Positions 7,308 to 16,010 of a stretch of DNA of 56,106 nt are shown in pieces. The notes under the pieces are model-generated. The model was not told the DNA's origin. It saw only the letters and a program-made list of their open reading frames with translations, and did not search any database. Position 1 is the stretch's first letter, and each line of letters starts with the position of its first letter. A program made the translations under genes and the position numbers. Source of the stretch: Succinatimonas sp. CAG:777 (GTDB lineage: Bacteria > Pseudomonadota > Gammaproteobacteria > Enterobacterales > Succinivibrionaceae); NCBI GenBank assembly GCA_000431835.1, contig HF987909.1:1-56106 (forward strand), in the 5' to 3' direction.

Positions 7308-8396
7308 TCTGTAAGATCTGTCATGAAGTGAGATCTCAATTTCTCTTGGCACATCAGGTAGTGCTTCTAGCTTGAAGTTATTATCTTTATCTTTAAGCTT
7401 CTTCATATAGTATTTGATTTCATCTTCAACCTGCTTGGTGTCACCTGAGCAGGATAACCAGTGACCTTTTTTCAGGCGAAACTGCTCTTGAGGCATAGCA
7501 ATCCTTTCAACCTGAAAAGCTGAATCTGATGACTGAATGAAATTACAGTGAGTCTTGTTCTGTGAGCGACGCAAACCACGACCTGCCATCTGAATTGTAG
7601 GCAATTTGCCAGAATCTCTTATAAAGACACTTTTTAATTCCGGAAGATCGAAGCCTTCAGTTAAGACACCTACGTTTGCAATAACCTCAATCTTGCCGGA
7701 CTCAAAATCGTCAATCTGTCGTTCTTTATCAGATGATCCTGTAACAACTTCACAGCTGATGCCTTGCTCATTTAAGAACTTTGCAAACTGTCTGCATTCA
7801 CGAATGGTTCTAAAGAAAGCCAGTGACTTACCAAATCTCTCTTTACTAGAGGCGTAGATCTGCGCAATAGATAAAGGATCATAATGAGGTACTTTGTAAG
7901 AGTGGAATGGCACTAATACTGTATCCTCAATGAGCATGGGAATGGAGCAACTGTGTACTGTTCTCTTAAAAGAGAGTTTCATTCTGTCGGTGCGCTGAGG
8001 GGTTGCAGACAGACCTAAGGTAAATGTGTTCTTACAGCGAGCATACATTCTGATGCAGCTGTTAGTAGCTTCATGATGAGCTTCATCAATAATGCAAAGA
8101 TCACACTCAGGTGGTTCTTTGTCAAAGACAGAAACTAAGTTTAGGGGGACATGGAAGTATTGAGCATTTACTTTCTGTGTCTGCTTTAAAATATGCTGAC
8201 GAGAGGCTACCCAGTTTACTCTAAGCTTAGGATTTTGCTTTACAATCTCACTTGCGACCATAAGCCCCATGATGGTTTTACCTGAGCCTACAGGTGATTC
8301 AATAAGCACTGAATTACAACCTGAGTTAAAAGCCTGCAAAGTCTCATTAACAGCTGCAACCTGATACTCTCTCTTTTCAAAAACAAACTCTTTCAT
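7254..8396 (-). CDS. SF2 DEAH-type helicase, compact
   Basis: 380 residues from the ATG at 8396, with GGAG six bases upstream. Helicase motifs are in order: the early Q-like REYQVAAV, Walker A SPVGSGKT, DEAH in CIIDEAHHEAT, SATPQRTD (motif III), GVLTEGFDLPEL (motif V) and QMAGRGLRRS (motif VI). This is the UvrB/ResIII-like DEAD/DEAH core with little extra sequence, ending in a basic tail. It probably translocates on or remodels nucleic acid in partnership with other proteins. It is transcribed toward the WYL regulator gene, overlapping it tail to tail by 54 bp, and follows the ankyrin-protein gene by 42 bp on the same strand, suggesting a two-gene operon. Not RecQ, RecG or UvrB by length and motif spacing. 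Confidence 0.85.
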   Translation of the reverse strand: MKEFVFEKREYQVAAVNETLQAFNSGCNSVLIESPVGSGKTIMGLMVASEIVKQNPKLRVNWVASRQHILKQTQKVNAQYFHVPLNLVSVFDKEPPECDLCIIDEAHHEATNSCIRMYARCKNTFTLGLSATPQRTDRMKLSFKRTVHSCSIPMLIEDTVLVPFHSYKVPHYDPLSIAQIYASSKERFGKSLAFFRTIRECRQFAKFLNEQGISCEVVTGSSDKERQIDDFESGKIEVIANVGVLTEGFDLPELKSVFIRDSGKLPTIQMAGRGLRRSQNKTHCNFIQSSDSAFQVERIAMPQEQFRLKKGHWLSCSGDTKQVEDEIKYYMKKLKDKDNNFKLEALPDVPREIEISLHDRSYRSKVLLSHRTYDSLDFIA

Positions 8397-8438
8397 AATA
8401 GTCTCCAAAGTCTTTAATCATGATTAGTACTTGATTAC

Positions 8439-9872
8439 TTAGGCTGCTTTCTTAAAGGAAAAATCCTCAAGATAGAGCTTTTTGGCAGGCTCGGTCCAAC
8501 GCTCAATCCCTTCAAGATCAAAGTTGTTAAGCAGAGTCTTGCCTGCAAAAGTATTTATCTTGTCCAGAGCTTTATCAGTCAGTTCTTCTAAATGGTGAGT
8601 TGATAACTCAGTTAAGAAGTTAATTAAGGTGTTAACAGGACAACGTACACGTAATTGAGCTCTTACGTTAGTTGGAATATTGGTAAGTGCTGTAGTGCCG
8701 TAGATATCACAAGGATCACCTGCTAGATTTTCTAAACACTCACACAAAAGATTTGCGGTAACACCATTTTGCATTACCTTTTTGATGAGACACTCTGTAT
8801 TTAAAAGCTCTCTTACAGAGGCAGTGGTGTATTGAGCTGTCCTAATTCTGTCTTTTAAATTTCTAAAACCTACATCATTGTCATAGGAGTTTAAAAGGTT
8901 CTTTAAATGAATACCGCTTGACTCATTTAGAATGATCTCTGATTTAAATCCATTAACAAAGGCTACCATGCCGTTGGTGCATACCTGACGCAGGGTTGAG
9001 AGGTAGATGTTTGGTGTAGTGATACCGTCTACAGGCAGATTTAACTTAATTCTCTGTAAATAGACACTGTCGTTTGTAATATTGAAAGTCTTACCTAAAT
9101 CAAAGGTTGAGGAGATCACGCCTTCTTTATAATCGATATCTAACAATCTGCTATCAGAAAAGATTACGTCACAGGCATCTTCAACAGATAATAAAGGCTT
9201 TTTCTCTGAAACTACGCCTAAAGCGCGTTTCTCTTTTTCATCAAAAGTAACCTTAAATTTAACTGATGGGTTTACATCATAAATTCTTTCAAAGACTTCA
9301 ACAGGAGTGAAGTAGTTGAAGATATTAGTTGAGAACTTTAACTGTGAGGCAAGTGAGCTCATAAAGCGCTTAGAAGCATCATACTCTTTACCGTTAAAGC
9401 TCAATCTTAAAGCTGAGTTTGAGCTGTCAGAGAGTGGTGTCAGATCGCTAATTGAAATTAAAGAGACATTAAATCTGTGCTTTAAGTCATCATCCTCATA
9501 GTCATCTTCAGCTTTAGGGTTGTAGAGCTTGTTGTAGGCAGCCTCTACATATAAGGCTGCTAGCTTGTCTTTAATGGTTTCATGAGCAAGCTGTTCGTCA
9601 TTATTCAAAAGATTTAACTGTGGATTTTGACGCAACAGCAGTTTTGCCATTTCCTCTGATTTGCAAAGATGTAATGGAGTGTTACCATCGTCATCCTGTT
9701 CATTGATATTGGTAATGTAAGACACTAAATAGCTTGCTGTTAATACATCGTCTCTTGAAACAGCAATGTGTAATAAGTGCTCTGATGGAGATGGTCTTTC
9801 ACCAGCATCTAGTAGAAACTTAACAAATTCGCTCTTGCCAACTCTAACCGCTTTTTTTAATGCATATGACAT
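8439..9872 (-). CDS. Ankyrin-repeat protein with DUF932-like C-terminal region
   Basis: 477 residues from the ATG at 9872 (AGGG eight bases upstream; an alternative ATG lies five codons earlier). Residues 1-105 contain two or three ankyrin repeats: FVKFLLDAGERPSPSEHLLHI, and a DDDGNTPLHLC unit typical of the repeat turn. After an acidic linker (DDYEDDDLK) comes a region of about 330 residues with RFMSSLASQLKFS and TLRQVCTNGMVAFVNGF. The latter resembles the 'VCTNG' block of phage/plasmid DUF932 proteins; that link is from memory and is tentative. No transmembrane segment. It precedes the SF2 helicase by 42 bp, so the two probably act together. Confidence 0.6.
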   Translation of the reverse strand: MSYALKKAVRVGKSEFVKFLLDAGERPSPSEHLLHIAVSRDDVLTASYLVSYITNINEQDDDGNTPLHLCKSEEMAKLLLRQNPQLNLLNNDEQLAHETIKDKLAALYVEAAYNKLYNPKAEDDYEDDDLKHRFNVSLISISDLTPLSDSSNSALRLSFNGKEYDASKRFMSSLASQLKFSTNIFNYFTPVEVFERIYDVNPSVKFKVTFDEKEKRALGVVSEKKPLLSVEDACDVIFSDSRLLDIDYKEGVISSTFDLGKTFNITNDSVYLQRIKLNLPVDGITTPNIYLSTLRQVCTNGMVAFVNGFKSEIILNESSGIHLKNLLNSYDNDVGFRNLKDRIRTAQYTTASVRELLNTECLIKKVMQNGVTANLLCECLENLAGDPCDIYGTTALTNIPTNVRAQLRVRCPVNTLINFLTELSTHHLEELTDKALDKINTFAGKTLLNNFDLEGIERWTEPAKKLYLEDFSFKKAA

Positions 9873-10007
9873 ATCTTGATCCCTCATTTCGTTTGCTATG
9901 TCTATATGGTAAAAAAGTAAAGTTCCATACTAAGGAACGGAAAGCAAATTTTAAATATTTTAGGAAGGTGTAGGTTGAAGATGTACTTTAGAAGAACTTA
10001 TAGTAAG

Positions 10008-10050
10008 GCGTGGTGTTATCAGTAATGATAAATTTGCTGATATGCCACGC
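10008..10050. other. Hairpin in intergenic region
   Basis: GCGTGG at 10008-10013 pairs with CCACGC at 10045-10050, extended inward by TTATCAG/CTGATA with one mismatch. It sits between the ankyrin gene promoter side and the 3' end of the rubrerythrin fusion. No long T-run follows on either strand, so its role is unclear. Confidence 0.5.
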
Positions 10051-10153
10051 TCTATTTTAAGAAGAAAGACCGTTCTTTTTGAATTTGTAGTTAGGATTTT
10101 GGGTTCAGGCCCAATTAAGATTTTGTTAGGTAGACCAAGGTTACAACGCGGAG

Positions 10154-10195
10154 CTAGACCGAAGATATAGTGCGCTACTAGACCGAAGATAGCGC
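10154..10195. repeat. Short direct repeat and palindromic unit, copy of a dispersed element
   Basis: CTAGACCGAAGATA occurs twice, at 10154-10167 and 10178-10191. The second copy is enclosed by the inverted ends GCGCTA (10172-10177) and TAGCGC (10190-10195). The 18 bases AGTGCGCTACTAGACCGA at 10169-10186 recur exactly, inverted, at 32993-33010. Both copies are intergenic, as in REP-type elements. Confidence 0.7.
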
Positions 10196-10214
10196 AGAAG
10201 TGGTAACAAGAAAA

Positions 10215-10240
10215 GCGCTACCAGCAAGAACTAGTAGCGC
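10215..10240 (-). terminator. Terminator of the rubrerythrin-fusion gene
   Basis: GCGCTAC (10215-10221) pairs with GTAGCGC (10234-10240). On the minus strand the stem is followed by TTTTCTTG. On the plus strand it is followed after three bases by TTTTTT, so it could act in both directions. The arms are the same GCGCTAC word as in the neighbouring repeat. Confidence 0.7.
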
Positions 10241-10283
10241 AGGATTTTTTGAGAGTTTATGAGTTGTTATTTTTTACTATAGG

Positions 10284-11465
10284 TTAGATGTCTTCTTTTA
10301 CCTCAAAATAGCTCTGAGGGTGGAAGCATACAGGGCAGACTTCAGGTGCTTTAGTACCGATAGAGAGGTGACCACAGTTTCTGCACTCCCATACACTGAC
10401 ACCGCTCTTTTCAAAGATCTTTTTAGCTTTTACATTAGATAAGAGCTTACGGTATCTTTGCTCATGCTCTTTTTCAATAGCTCCTACTGCTCTGAATTTA
10501 AAAGCAAGCTCTGTAAAGCCTTCTTCATCAGCATCTTTTGCCATGCTCTCGTACATATCAGTCCACTCATAGTTCTCACCATCAGCTGCCGCCTCAAGAT
10601 TGTCCTCTGTAGAACCAATGCCACCTAATTCTTTAAACCACATCTTAGCGTGCTCTTTTTCGTTATCAGCTGTCTTTAAAAAGATGGCAGCGATCTGCTC
10701 GTAGCCTGCTTCCTTGGCAACTGAAGCAAAGTAGGTGTACTTGTTGCGAGCCTGTGATTCACCTGCAAACGCTGTTTGAAGGTTCTTTTCAGTCTTGGTA
10801 CCAGCGTACTTGTTGCCGTTTGCTTTATCTTCAGCTACAGCTTTAACTACAACCTTTTCAAAGTCTGAAGCTGGGTGTTTGCAGATAGGGCAGATAAAAT
10901 CCTCAGGAAGCTCTTCACCTACATACTCATAGCCACAGATCTTGCATCTCCAAATGGTCTTACCTTCAGATGTAACACCTACAGCTTCAGGCTTTGGTTT
11001 GATGTTGTTTAAATAGTATTCATAGGTTACAGAAGGGATGTCATTTAAAACTTCCATATCAGTAATTTCACCTACGAACAGGGTATGTGATCCTAAGTCT
11101 AGTGTCTTATCAACTTTTACTGAAAAATAAGCATTAGAACCTTCGGTTACATAGTAGATGCCGTTTTGAGCTCTCTGACATTGAGTGTATCCCTCAAACT
11201 TGTTGACATTGCGTCCTGACTGGAAGCCAAAGCGCTTGAAAAGCTCAAAAGGGGCTTTTTGAGAGAGTACTGACACATTAAATACGCCAGTTTTTACAAT
11301 CATGTCATGAGTGAAGTTTGCTTTGTTAATGCAGATACTCATCTGATTAGGACCAGAGGCTGCCTGAATTGCGGTGTTGATGATACAACCGTTATCTTTT
11401 TCACCATCTTTTGCAGTTAGGACAAAAAGGCCATAACTTAATTTGTACATTGCTTTAGTATTCAT
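10284..11465 (-). CDS. Flavin reductase-rubredoxin-rubrerythrin-rubredoxin fusion
   Basis: 393 residues. Domains in order: an FMN-binding split-barrel flavin reductase (about 1-155, starting MYKLSYGLFVLTA); a rubredoxin-like iron site with C174, C177, C192 and C195; a ferritin-like diiron rubrerythrin (about 222-345) with the ligands in FAGESQARNKY, NEKEHAKMW, EEGFTELA and EKEHEQRY; and a C-terminal rubredoxin with C361, C364, C377 and C380. It should take electrons from NAD(P)H via FMN and the iron centres to reduce hydrogen peroxide or oxygen in the cytoplasm. Parts 1-2 match the high-molecular-weight rubredoxin (Hrb) of anaerobes, parts 3-4 classical rubrerythrin, so a whole electron chain is on one chain. 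A Fur/PerR-like box lies 71 bp upstream and a terminator follows. Transcribed singly. Confidence 0.9.
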   Translation of the reverse strand: MNTKAMYKLSYGLFVLTAKDGEKDNGCIINTAIQAASGPNQMSICINKANFTHDMIVKTGVFNVSVLSQKAPFELFKRFGFQSGRNVNKFEGYTQCQRAQNGIYYVTEGSNAYFSVKVDKTLDLGSHTLFVGEITDMEVLNDIPSVTYEYYLNNIKPKPEAVGVTSEGKTIWRCKICGYEYVGEELPEDFICPICKHPASDFEKVVVKAVAEDKANGNKYAGTKTEKNLQTAFAGESQARNKYTYFASVAKEAGYEQIAAIFLKTADNEKEHAKMWFKELGGIGSTEDNLEAAADGENYEWTDMYESMAKDADEEGFTELAFKFRAVGAIEKEHEQRYRKLLSNVKAKKIFEKSGVSVWECRNCGHLSIGTKAPEVCPVCFHPQSYFEVKEDI

Positions 11466-11535
11466 GTGTTCTCCTGAATTTTATCTGTTCTACAGCTTAA
11501 GAAACCTTGAACGTAAGCTATTAAAATTTCTTATT

Positions 11536-11554
11536 GATAATAATTACTATTATA
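11536..11554. promoter_or_regulatory. Fur/PerR-like operator upstream of the rubrerythrin fusion
   Basis: The 19 bases GATAATAATTACTATTATA match the Fur consensus at about 14 of 19 positions and contain a perfect ATAATA/TATTAT inverted repeat spaced by five. It is 71 bp before the ATG at 11465. Peroxide- or iron-responsive control would suit the gene product; which regulator binds is inference. Confidence 0.5.
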
Positions 11555-11619
11555 GAATAAATAGTAAAAAATTCATCTTTTGAAAGCTAAATTTGATAAG
11601 TTGATACAGATTATTTTTC

Positions 11620-11644
11620 TTTACTGACAAAATTTGTCAGTAAA
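11620..11644. promoter_or_regulatory. 25-bp perfect palindrome between divergent genes
   Basis: TTTACTGACAAA (11620-11631) and its exact complement TTTGTCAGTAAA (11633-11644) flank a single central base. It lies 54 bp before the ATG at 11698 and 155 bp before the opposite gene's ATG at 11465. No gene converges on it, so an operator is more likely than a terminator, although a short A/T run follows. Confidence 0.5.
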
Positions 11645-11697
11645 AAATAGGTCTTAAAAATTCCTGGTATACACTTCAAGTCTCATGTGAGGTGTAT

Positions 11698-13713
11698 ATG
11701 TCGCTACTTTCAAATTTGTTTTCAAGACCGTATGGCTGTTTTAAATCAGATGACAATGAGATCTCTTTAGACTCATTAGTTCTTTTAACCATCGATGATC
11801 TTAAAAAAGCCATAAGAGATGAGGTACAGGCTAGTCTTGAGAATAAGGTATCTGAAAGCTTAGTAAGAGCTCTTACTGTAAGTAAGATCAAAGATGAATT
11901 AAAAGAGCATGCTGTAAATGAAGCTTTAAAGCTCTCTGAAAAATACAGTGATACTCTGCCTAAAAGGCGCAGTTCTAAGCAAACTCTTTTATTAAGTAAA
12001 GACTTTTTAAAGGTGATGTTACAAGAGAATCATAGTGCAATTGAGCTTTTAAAAGAGCTTTTTGCTGATGAAAACACTTTTGAACTCTATTATTTACCTG
12101 TAATTGAAGACACAGCCTCACATACCTACAGGTTCGTTTTAAAGAATATGAAAGAGGATGCCTTTTCATATTTTTTAAAACTGACCACAATGATGATGGA
12201 ACTTGCAAAAGAGAGTACTTATCTTTATGACGATTTTGCTAGCAGTAAAGCTAATCTTGCGATTGTGCTCTATTCATCTTCCTTTGTTATCTCAAAGCTC
12301 TTATATGAGCACAACTTTGTCTATGGCAAAGAAAAGCAGAGCATTTCATTAGTTAATACCTCTTTAGCCGATCTTTTTAATCAAGACTTATCTCTTAAAG
12401 AGATTAGTGTCATTGCAACTCCTTGTGAGTGCAGTATAAGACCTGAGCAATTAGTCTCATTAGGCCTTTTGATACTAAAAGACAAGGTGTGCAACATCGT
12501 CACCTATTTAAAAGAGCACAACTGCGACAAACTTTTAGTTGATCTTGTAAAGCCAGAACTTACCTCTCGTCTTTATACTCTCTTACTAAGAGCTCGAGAG
12601 CTTATAGCAAATGGTGAGTCTTACAAAGACTGTGAGTTTTTAGAAGCTGTAAGACCAGTCTTTGTAGGTGTACCGCATACTCCTGAAAACTGGTTTTCTG
12701 ATCCTATATTTAATGGCGAGAATTACTTCTACCCTGATGAGGTTTTACAAAAGGTAAAGTTGCATAAGAGCATCTGCTGCTATGTAAATCACTCTAAAAA
12801 AGCTGTAGAGACCTTCTTAAGTTCATATAAAGTGCTTCAAGAAAAGAAGGCTCTTGAAAAGGCGCAGGCACAGGCTTTTAAAAATGAGAGAACCTTATTA
12901 AGTGCAGCTTCCACTATCGACTTTAAAAAGAGAAAGAGTGGTAGCCATGAATATGATTTCCATGAGAATAGTGACCAACACACAGCTATTGAAGATGAGA
13001 GGGCTGTAACAGGAGGATCTTCAGTTGCTGAAAACAAAATTCCAGCTGTCATTTCATCAGCTCCTACACTTGAAGAGCTAATGTTAGGAGGTGCTCCTGA
13101 CAATAATGCTGTAGGGGCTAACAGTGCAAGTCTGAGCCCTGAAAATAAGGTGTGCTCAGGTATTGATGCAAAGGTGCCCTCTTATGACAACTTGAATCTG
13201 AGTTCAAGCTCCCCCGTAAGTCTTGATGATACTGCCTTAGGTGACATAAGACTTTCAGCCAATGGTAATGACAGTTTAATGGCAAATCTTATGAGAACTG
13301 AGGCAATTGTAAACAGGTTTTGCTATAAGGAGAGTTTAGCTGATGTCACAGATCCTCAGGTAAGTGACACCAATACTACCAAGGCTTACAAGCTGATCGT
13401 AAGCAAATTAAAAGATCATACCTTGTCATCAAATGTAATTAAGCGCGCTTTAGATTCTAGAGTATCGAGGATTAAACCTGTCATTGATGTAGTCAACGGC
13501 TTTATCAAGGATGGTGCCTTTGCCATAGACTTTGATTTAGATGCTGCAATTAAGAGTGCAACTACTTATGTTGATTACTCAAGAGCATTACTTGCCACAC
13601 GTTATAGTGCCATGCACAACTATAAAAGAAACAAGGTAGGTGTAGACTACCTCAATCACTTTATTGAAAAAGAGGTAGTCTTTTTATCGAAGGTTTTAAA
13701 GGAGCAAGCTTAA
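11698..13713 (+). CDS. Large orphan protein of unknown function
   Basis: 671 residues from the ATG at 11698, with GAGG five bases upstream; a GTG two codons earlier is possible. The first 400 residues are mainly helical and hydrophobic-patterned without membrane segments. Residues about 385-410 form a charged helix (LQEKKALEKAQAQAFKNERT). Residues about 420-540 are a low-complexity, Ser/Asn-rich linker with TLEELMLGG, and the last 130 residues are again helical with a basic character. No motif identifies a family; I looked for TerB-like, nuclease and ATPase signatures and found none. It is convergent with the Lhr-like helicase gene, with only 22 bp between stop codons. Confidence 0.65.
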   Translation: MSLLSNLFSRPYGCFKSDDNEISLDSLVLLTIDDLKKAIRDEVQASLENKVSESLVRALTVSKIKDELKEHAVNEALKLSEKYSDTLPKRRSSKQTLLLSKDFLKVMLQENHSAIELLKELFADENTFELYYLPVIEDTASHTYRFVLKNMKEDAFSYFLKLTTMMMELAKESTYLYDDFASSKANLAIVLYSSSFVISKLLYEHNFVYGKEKQSISLVNTSLADLFNQDLSLKEISVIATPCECSIRPEQLVSLGLLILKDKVCNIVTYLKEHNCDKLLVDLVKPELTSRLYTLLLRARELIANGESYKDCEFLEAVRPVFVGVPHTPENWFSDPIFNGENYFYPDEVLQKVKLHKSICCYVNHSKKAVETFLSSYKVLQEKKALEKAQAQAFKNERTLLSAASTIDFKKRKSGSHEYDFHENSDQHTAIEDERAVTGGSSVAENKIPAVISSAPTLEELMLGGAPDNNAVGANSASLSPENKVCSGIDAKVPSYDNLNLSSSSPVSLDDTALGDIRLSANGNDSLMANLMRTEAIVNRFCYKESLADVTDPQVSDTNTTKAYKLIVSKLKDHTLSSNVIKRALDSRVSRIKPVIDVVNGFIKDGAFAIDFDLDAAIKSATTYVDYSRALLATRYSAMHNYKRNKVGVDYLNHFIEKEVVFLSKVLKEQA

Positions 13714-13735
13714 AAGAGTAAGTTAAAATTTAATC

Positions 13736-15916
13736 CTAAAGCTCTTTTCTTAAGCGAGTGAAGAACTCTAGAGCTCCATCAACATCAAGCTCACTGTAGG
13801 CAAAGGCAGTGCGCTTTAAGTCCATGCTGATAAAGTTGTCGTGCTTGTCTCTATCAAGATTATTGATCTTTTTGATAAGCTCGATTTTATCGATATCTTT
13901 TGCATCAAGAATATTAAAGACAGCAACTTTTAATGAGTCTCTTGGGGTGAACTCAAGTTCAATATGAGATTTGTAAGCTGTAGCGCTAATAGCTTCTTTT
14001 TTGAGCATCAACACAATAGTGCGGATGACCTTGTCACCACGCCAAGGGAAGAGGGCAATTCCTGTAGGTCCTTCATAAATGCAATGTTTGTCTAATTGTC
14101 TGTCTTTAAAGAACTCAATTCCTAATCTTAAGTGCTCTTTAGCTGTCTTATTAAGATATGGTGGAATGATGCCTTCTTTGTAGATCTTAAGCATTCTCTC
14201 ACGGACAGTATCGTGGATGTGGCCTGCTGAACCGTTCATAGACAGAGGCTGTGCGTCAAACTGATATGGTTTTACACCAATGATATGTCTTTCCTGTGAG
14301 AAGAAGTTTACCTTCCAGCCGCGACCTGCAAATAAGAATGTATCCCCAATCATCAGATCCCGGGTTAAAGGTACAGTACCGATGCTGTGACCGTCATACT
14401 CGATGGTAAATTCTTTTGGAGTATCAAAGGCAGCATAGAAGCTCCAGTCAGAGAGCAGTTTCTCACCTTCAAGACCTAAAGCTAAAGTACCATCATTTAA
14501 CTGTACGATAAGATCTTTTTCTCCTAGGCTCTTTAAAAAGGCCATAAAGACTTTAACAGAGCATAGGTTAAATGGACCTGTCTTACATAAAAGATCATAT
14601 AAAGCTTTTGCTGAAACACTGCCAAAAGATGCTATTACAGATAAGCACTGCTGCAACATGGTAGAAAAAGCGTATTCATGCTCTAATGGTGGTTCATACC
14701 AGCGCTCTAGTAACAGCTCAATCATTGCAACTGTAAGCACCGTGTCTTCAAAAAGTTCGGTCCTTTTTGTGGAGGTAGAACCCTCTGGTAAGAACACTCT
14801 TAAAATTGCATTATGGTCACGACGACCTGCTCTACCAAGACGCTGTCTTAATGAAGCTACAGTAATAGGATGCTCAACCTGCGCAATTGATGCAACATCA
14901 GAGATATCAATACCTAATTCTAAGGTAGCTGTACAAATAGCTGTAGTAGGCCATCTGCCTTCTTGCAGACGGTACTCTAAGCTTTCTCTTAATTCTTTAG
15001 ATAAAGAGCCATGGTGTGGGAAGAACTCGTTTGGAACAAACTTTTTCTTACTCAAACTCTCTAATTTGGCAGCAAGAGACTCAGTGGTAAAACGAGAATT
15101 ACAGAACACCAAATTGGTGCTACCACGTAACAGTCTGAAGATATCATTGGCAATCTCTTCAAACTCATAAGGCAGAACCTTACCTTCCTCTTCTTCAGGG
15201 AGCTCCTGATGCTCGTAGCCTTTAATTTGAACAGAAAGTTTGTCTTTGGAGCTGTCAGGTGAGGTGATGACCACACAAGGAACCTTACTGTTTGGTCTTA
15301 AATAGCTGATTACACCATTAGCATTTGAGAAGGTAGCAGAGAGGGCAATTCTGCAAACTCTTTTACCAATTAAGTTTTCAATACGGTGTAGTTGAGACTG
15401 TAACTGATAACCTCTTTGAGTACCCATAAAAGCATGGAACTCATCAATGACCACATAGAAAAGATTCTGCATGGAGTTTTTAATCCACTGCACGTGGTTG
15501 ATGAGTAATGACTCTAATGACTCAGGAGTGGTTAAGATCACTCCTTCAGGCTCATCCATGAGTTTGTTTTTCTTTGAAGCTGAGACATCACCGTGCCATG
15601 GAGTGACTTTGACATCTAAAAACTCAGTCATCTCCTCTAAACGGCGGTACTGATCGTTAATTAAAGCTTTTAAAGGACTTACATACAAAATACGAATGCC
15701 TTTTAATTCTTTGGAGTTTGCAATTGCTGTAAGAGCTGGTAAGAACGCAGCTTCGGTCTTACCACTAGCAGTAGATGCTGAGATGATCACATCAGTCTTT
15801 CTCTCAAGAATAGGCTTTACGGCATTGTTCTGAATAGGCTTTAGCTCCTGCCATCCTTTTTTGAACATGAAACGGCGTAGATCCTTGTCTATAAGCGAAA
15901 GCACTTGAGCACTCAT
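13736..15916 (-). CDS. Lhr/BrxHI-like SF2 DEAD/DEAH helicase
   Basis: 726 residues. Motifs: Q-motif KPIQNNAV (about 26-33), Walker A SASTASGKTEA, YVSPLKALINDQ (Ia), TTPESLESLL (Ib), DEFH in VVIDEFHAFMGTQRGYQL (motif II), ALSATFSN (III), TATLELGIDISDV (V) and QRLGRAGRR (VI). After the RecA-like core come about 320 residues with a winged-helix-like region and a beta-rich end resembling the Lhr family. Motif II reads DEFH, a variant of DE[VC]H in Lhr helicases. BREX systems of the Pgl type encode a similar helicase (BrxHI) beside a BrxD ATPase; here a BrxD-like ATPase lies 94 bp upstream on the same strand. No methyltransferase or PglZ gene is in the window, so this is a stand-alone pair. Confidence 0.88.
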   Translation of the reverse strand: MSAQVLSLIDKDLRRFMFKKGWQELKPIQNNAVKPILERKTDVIISASTASGKTEAAFLPALTAIANSKELKGIRILYVSPLKALINDQYRRLEEMTEFLDVKVTPWHGDVSASKKNKLMDEPEGVILTTPESLESLLINHVQWIKNSMQNLFYVVIDEFHAFMGTQRGYQLQSQLHRIENLIGKRVCRIALSATFSNANGVISYLRPNSKVPCVVITSPDSSKDKLSVQIKGYEHQELPEEEEGKVLPYEFEEIANDIFRLLRGSTNLVFCNSRFTTESLAAKLESLSKKKFVPNEFFPHHGSLSKELRESLEYRLQEGRWPTTAICTATLELGIDISDVASIAQVEHPITVASLRQRLGRAGRRDHNAILRVFLPEGSTSTKRTELFEDTVLTVAMIELLLERWYEPPLEHEYAFSTMLQQCLSVIASFGSVSAKALYDLLCKTGPFNLCSVKVFMAFLKSLGEKDLIVQLNDGTLALGLEGEKLLSDWSFYAAFDTPKEFTIEYDGHSIGTVPLTRDLMIGDTFLFAGRGWKVNFFSQERHIIGVKPYQFDAQPLSMNGSAGHIHDTVRERMLKIYKEGIIPPYLNKTAKEHLRLGIEFFKDRQLDKHCIYEGPTGIALFPWRGDKVIRTIVLMLKKEAISATAYKSHIELEFTPRDSLKVAVFNILDAKDIDKIELIKKINNLDRDKHDNFISMDLKRTAFAYSELDVDGALEFFTRLRKEL

Positions 15917-15968
15917 AGTGATCCTCTTTTTTTGCTTTAAATAAGGTTTGAATGGTCTTTAGATATTT

Positions 15969-15995
15969 AAAACGCTGTAGAAACTACAGCGTTTT
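15969..15995 (-). terminator. Strong hairpin between the ATPase and helicase genes
   Basis: AAAACGCTGTAG (15969-15980) pairs perfectly with CTACAGCGTTTT (15984-15995) around a three-base loop. It lies just after the ATPase stop codon. The stem ends in TTTT on the minus strand, so it could terminate or attenuate transcription, making helicase expression lower or independent. Confidence 0.65.
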
Positions 15996-16010
15996 AGGAT
16001 GATTTAGTGA

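Noticed and set aside
11620..11644. 25-bp palindrome as a bidirectional terminator
   Set aside because: The two flanking genes point away from it, so no transcript ends here; an operator is more likely.
12837..13103. Minus-strand 88-codon frame inside the 671-aa gene
   Set aside because: It lies over the low-complexity linker of the plus-strand gene, has no ribosome binding site and no recognisable domain.
11698..13713. TerB-type partner of BrxD/helicase clusters
   Set aside because: Such clusters often include a TerB protein, but no TerB-like motif is recognisable here, so the gene is left unassigned.
14658..15170. Plus-strand 170-codon frame inside the Lhr-like helicase gene
   Set aside because: It is antisense to conserved helicase motifs and is a shadow of that coding sequence.
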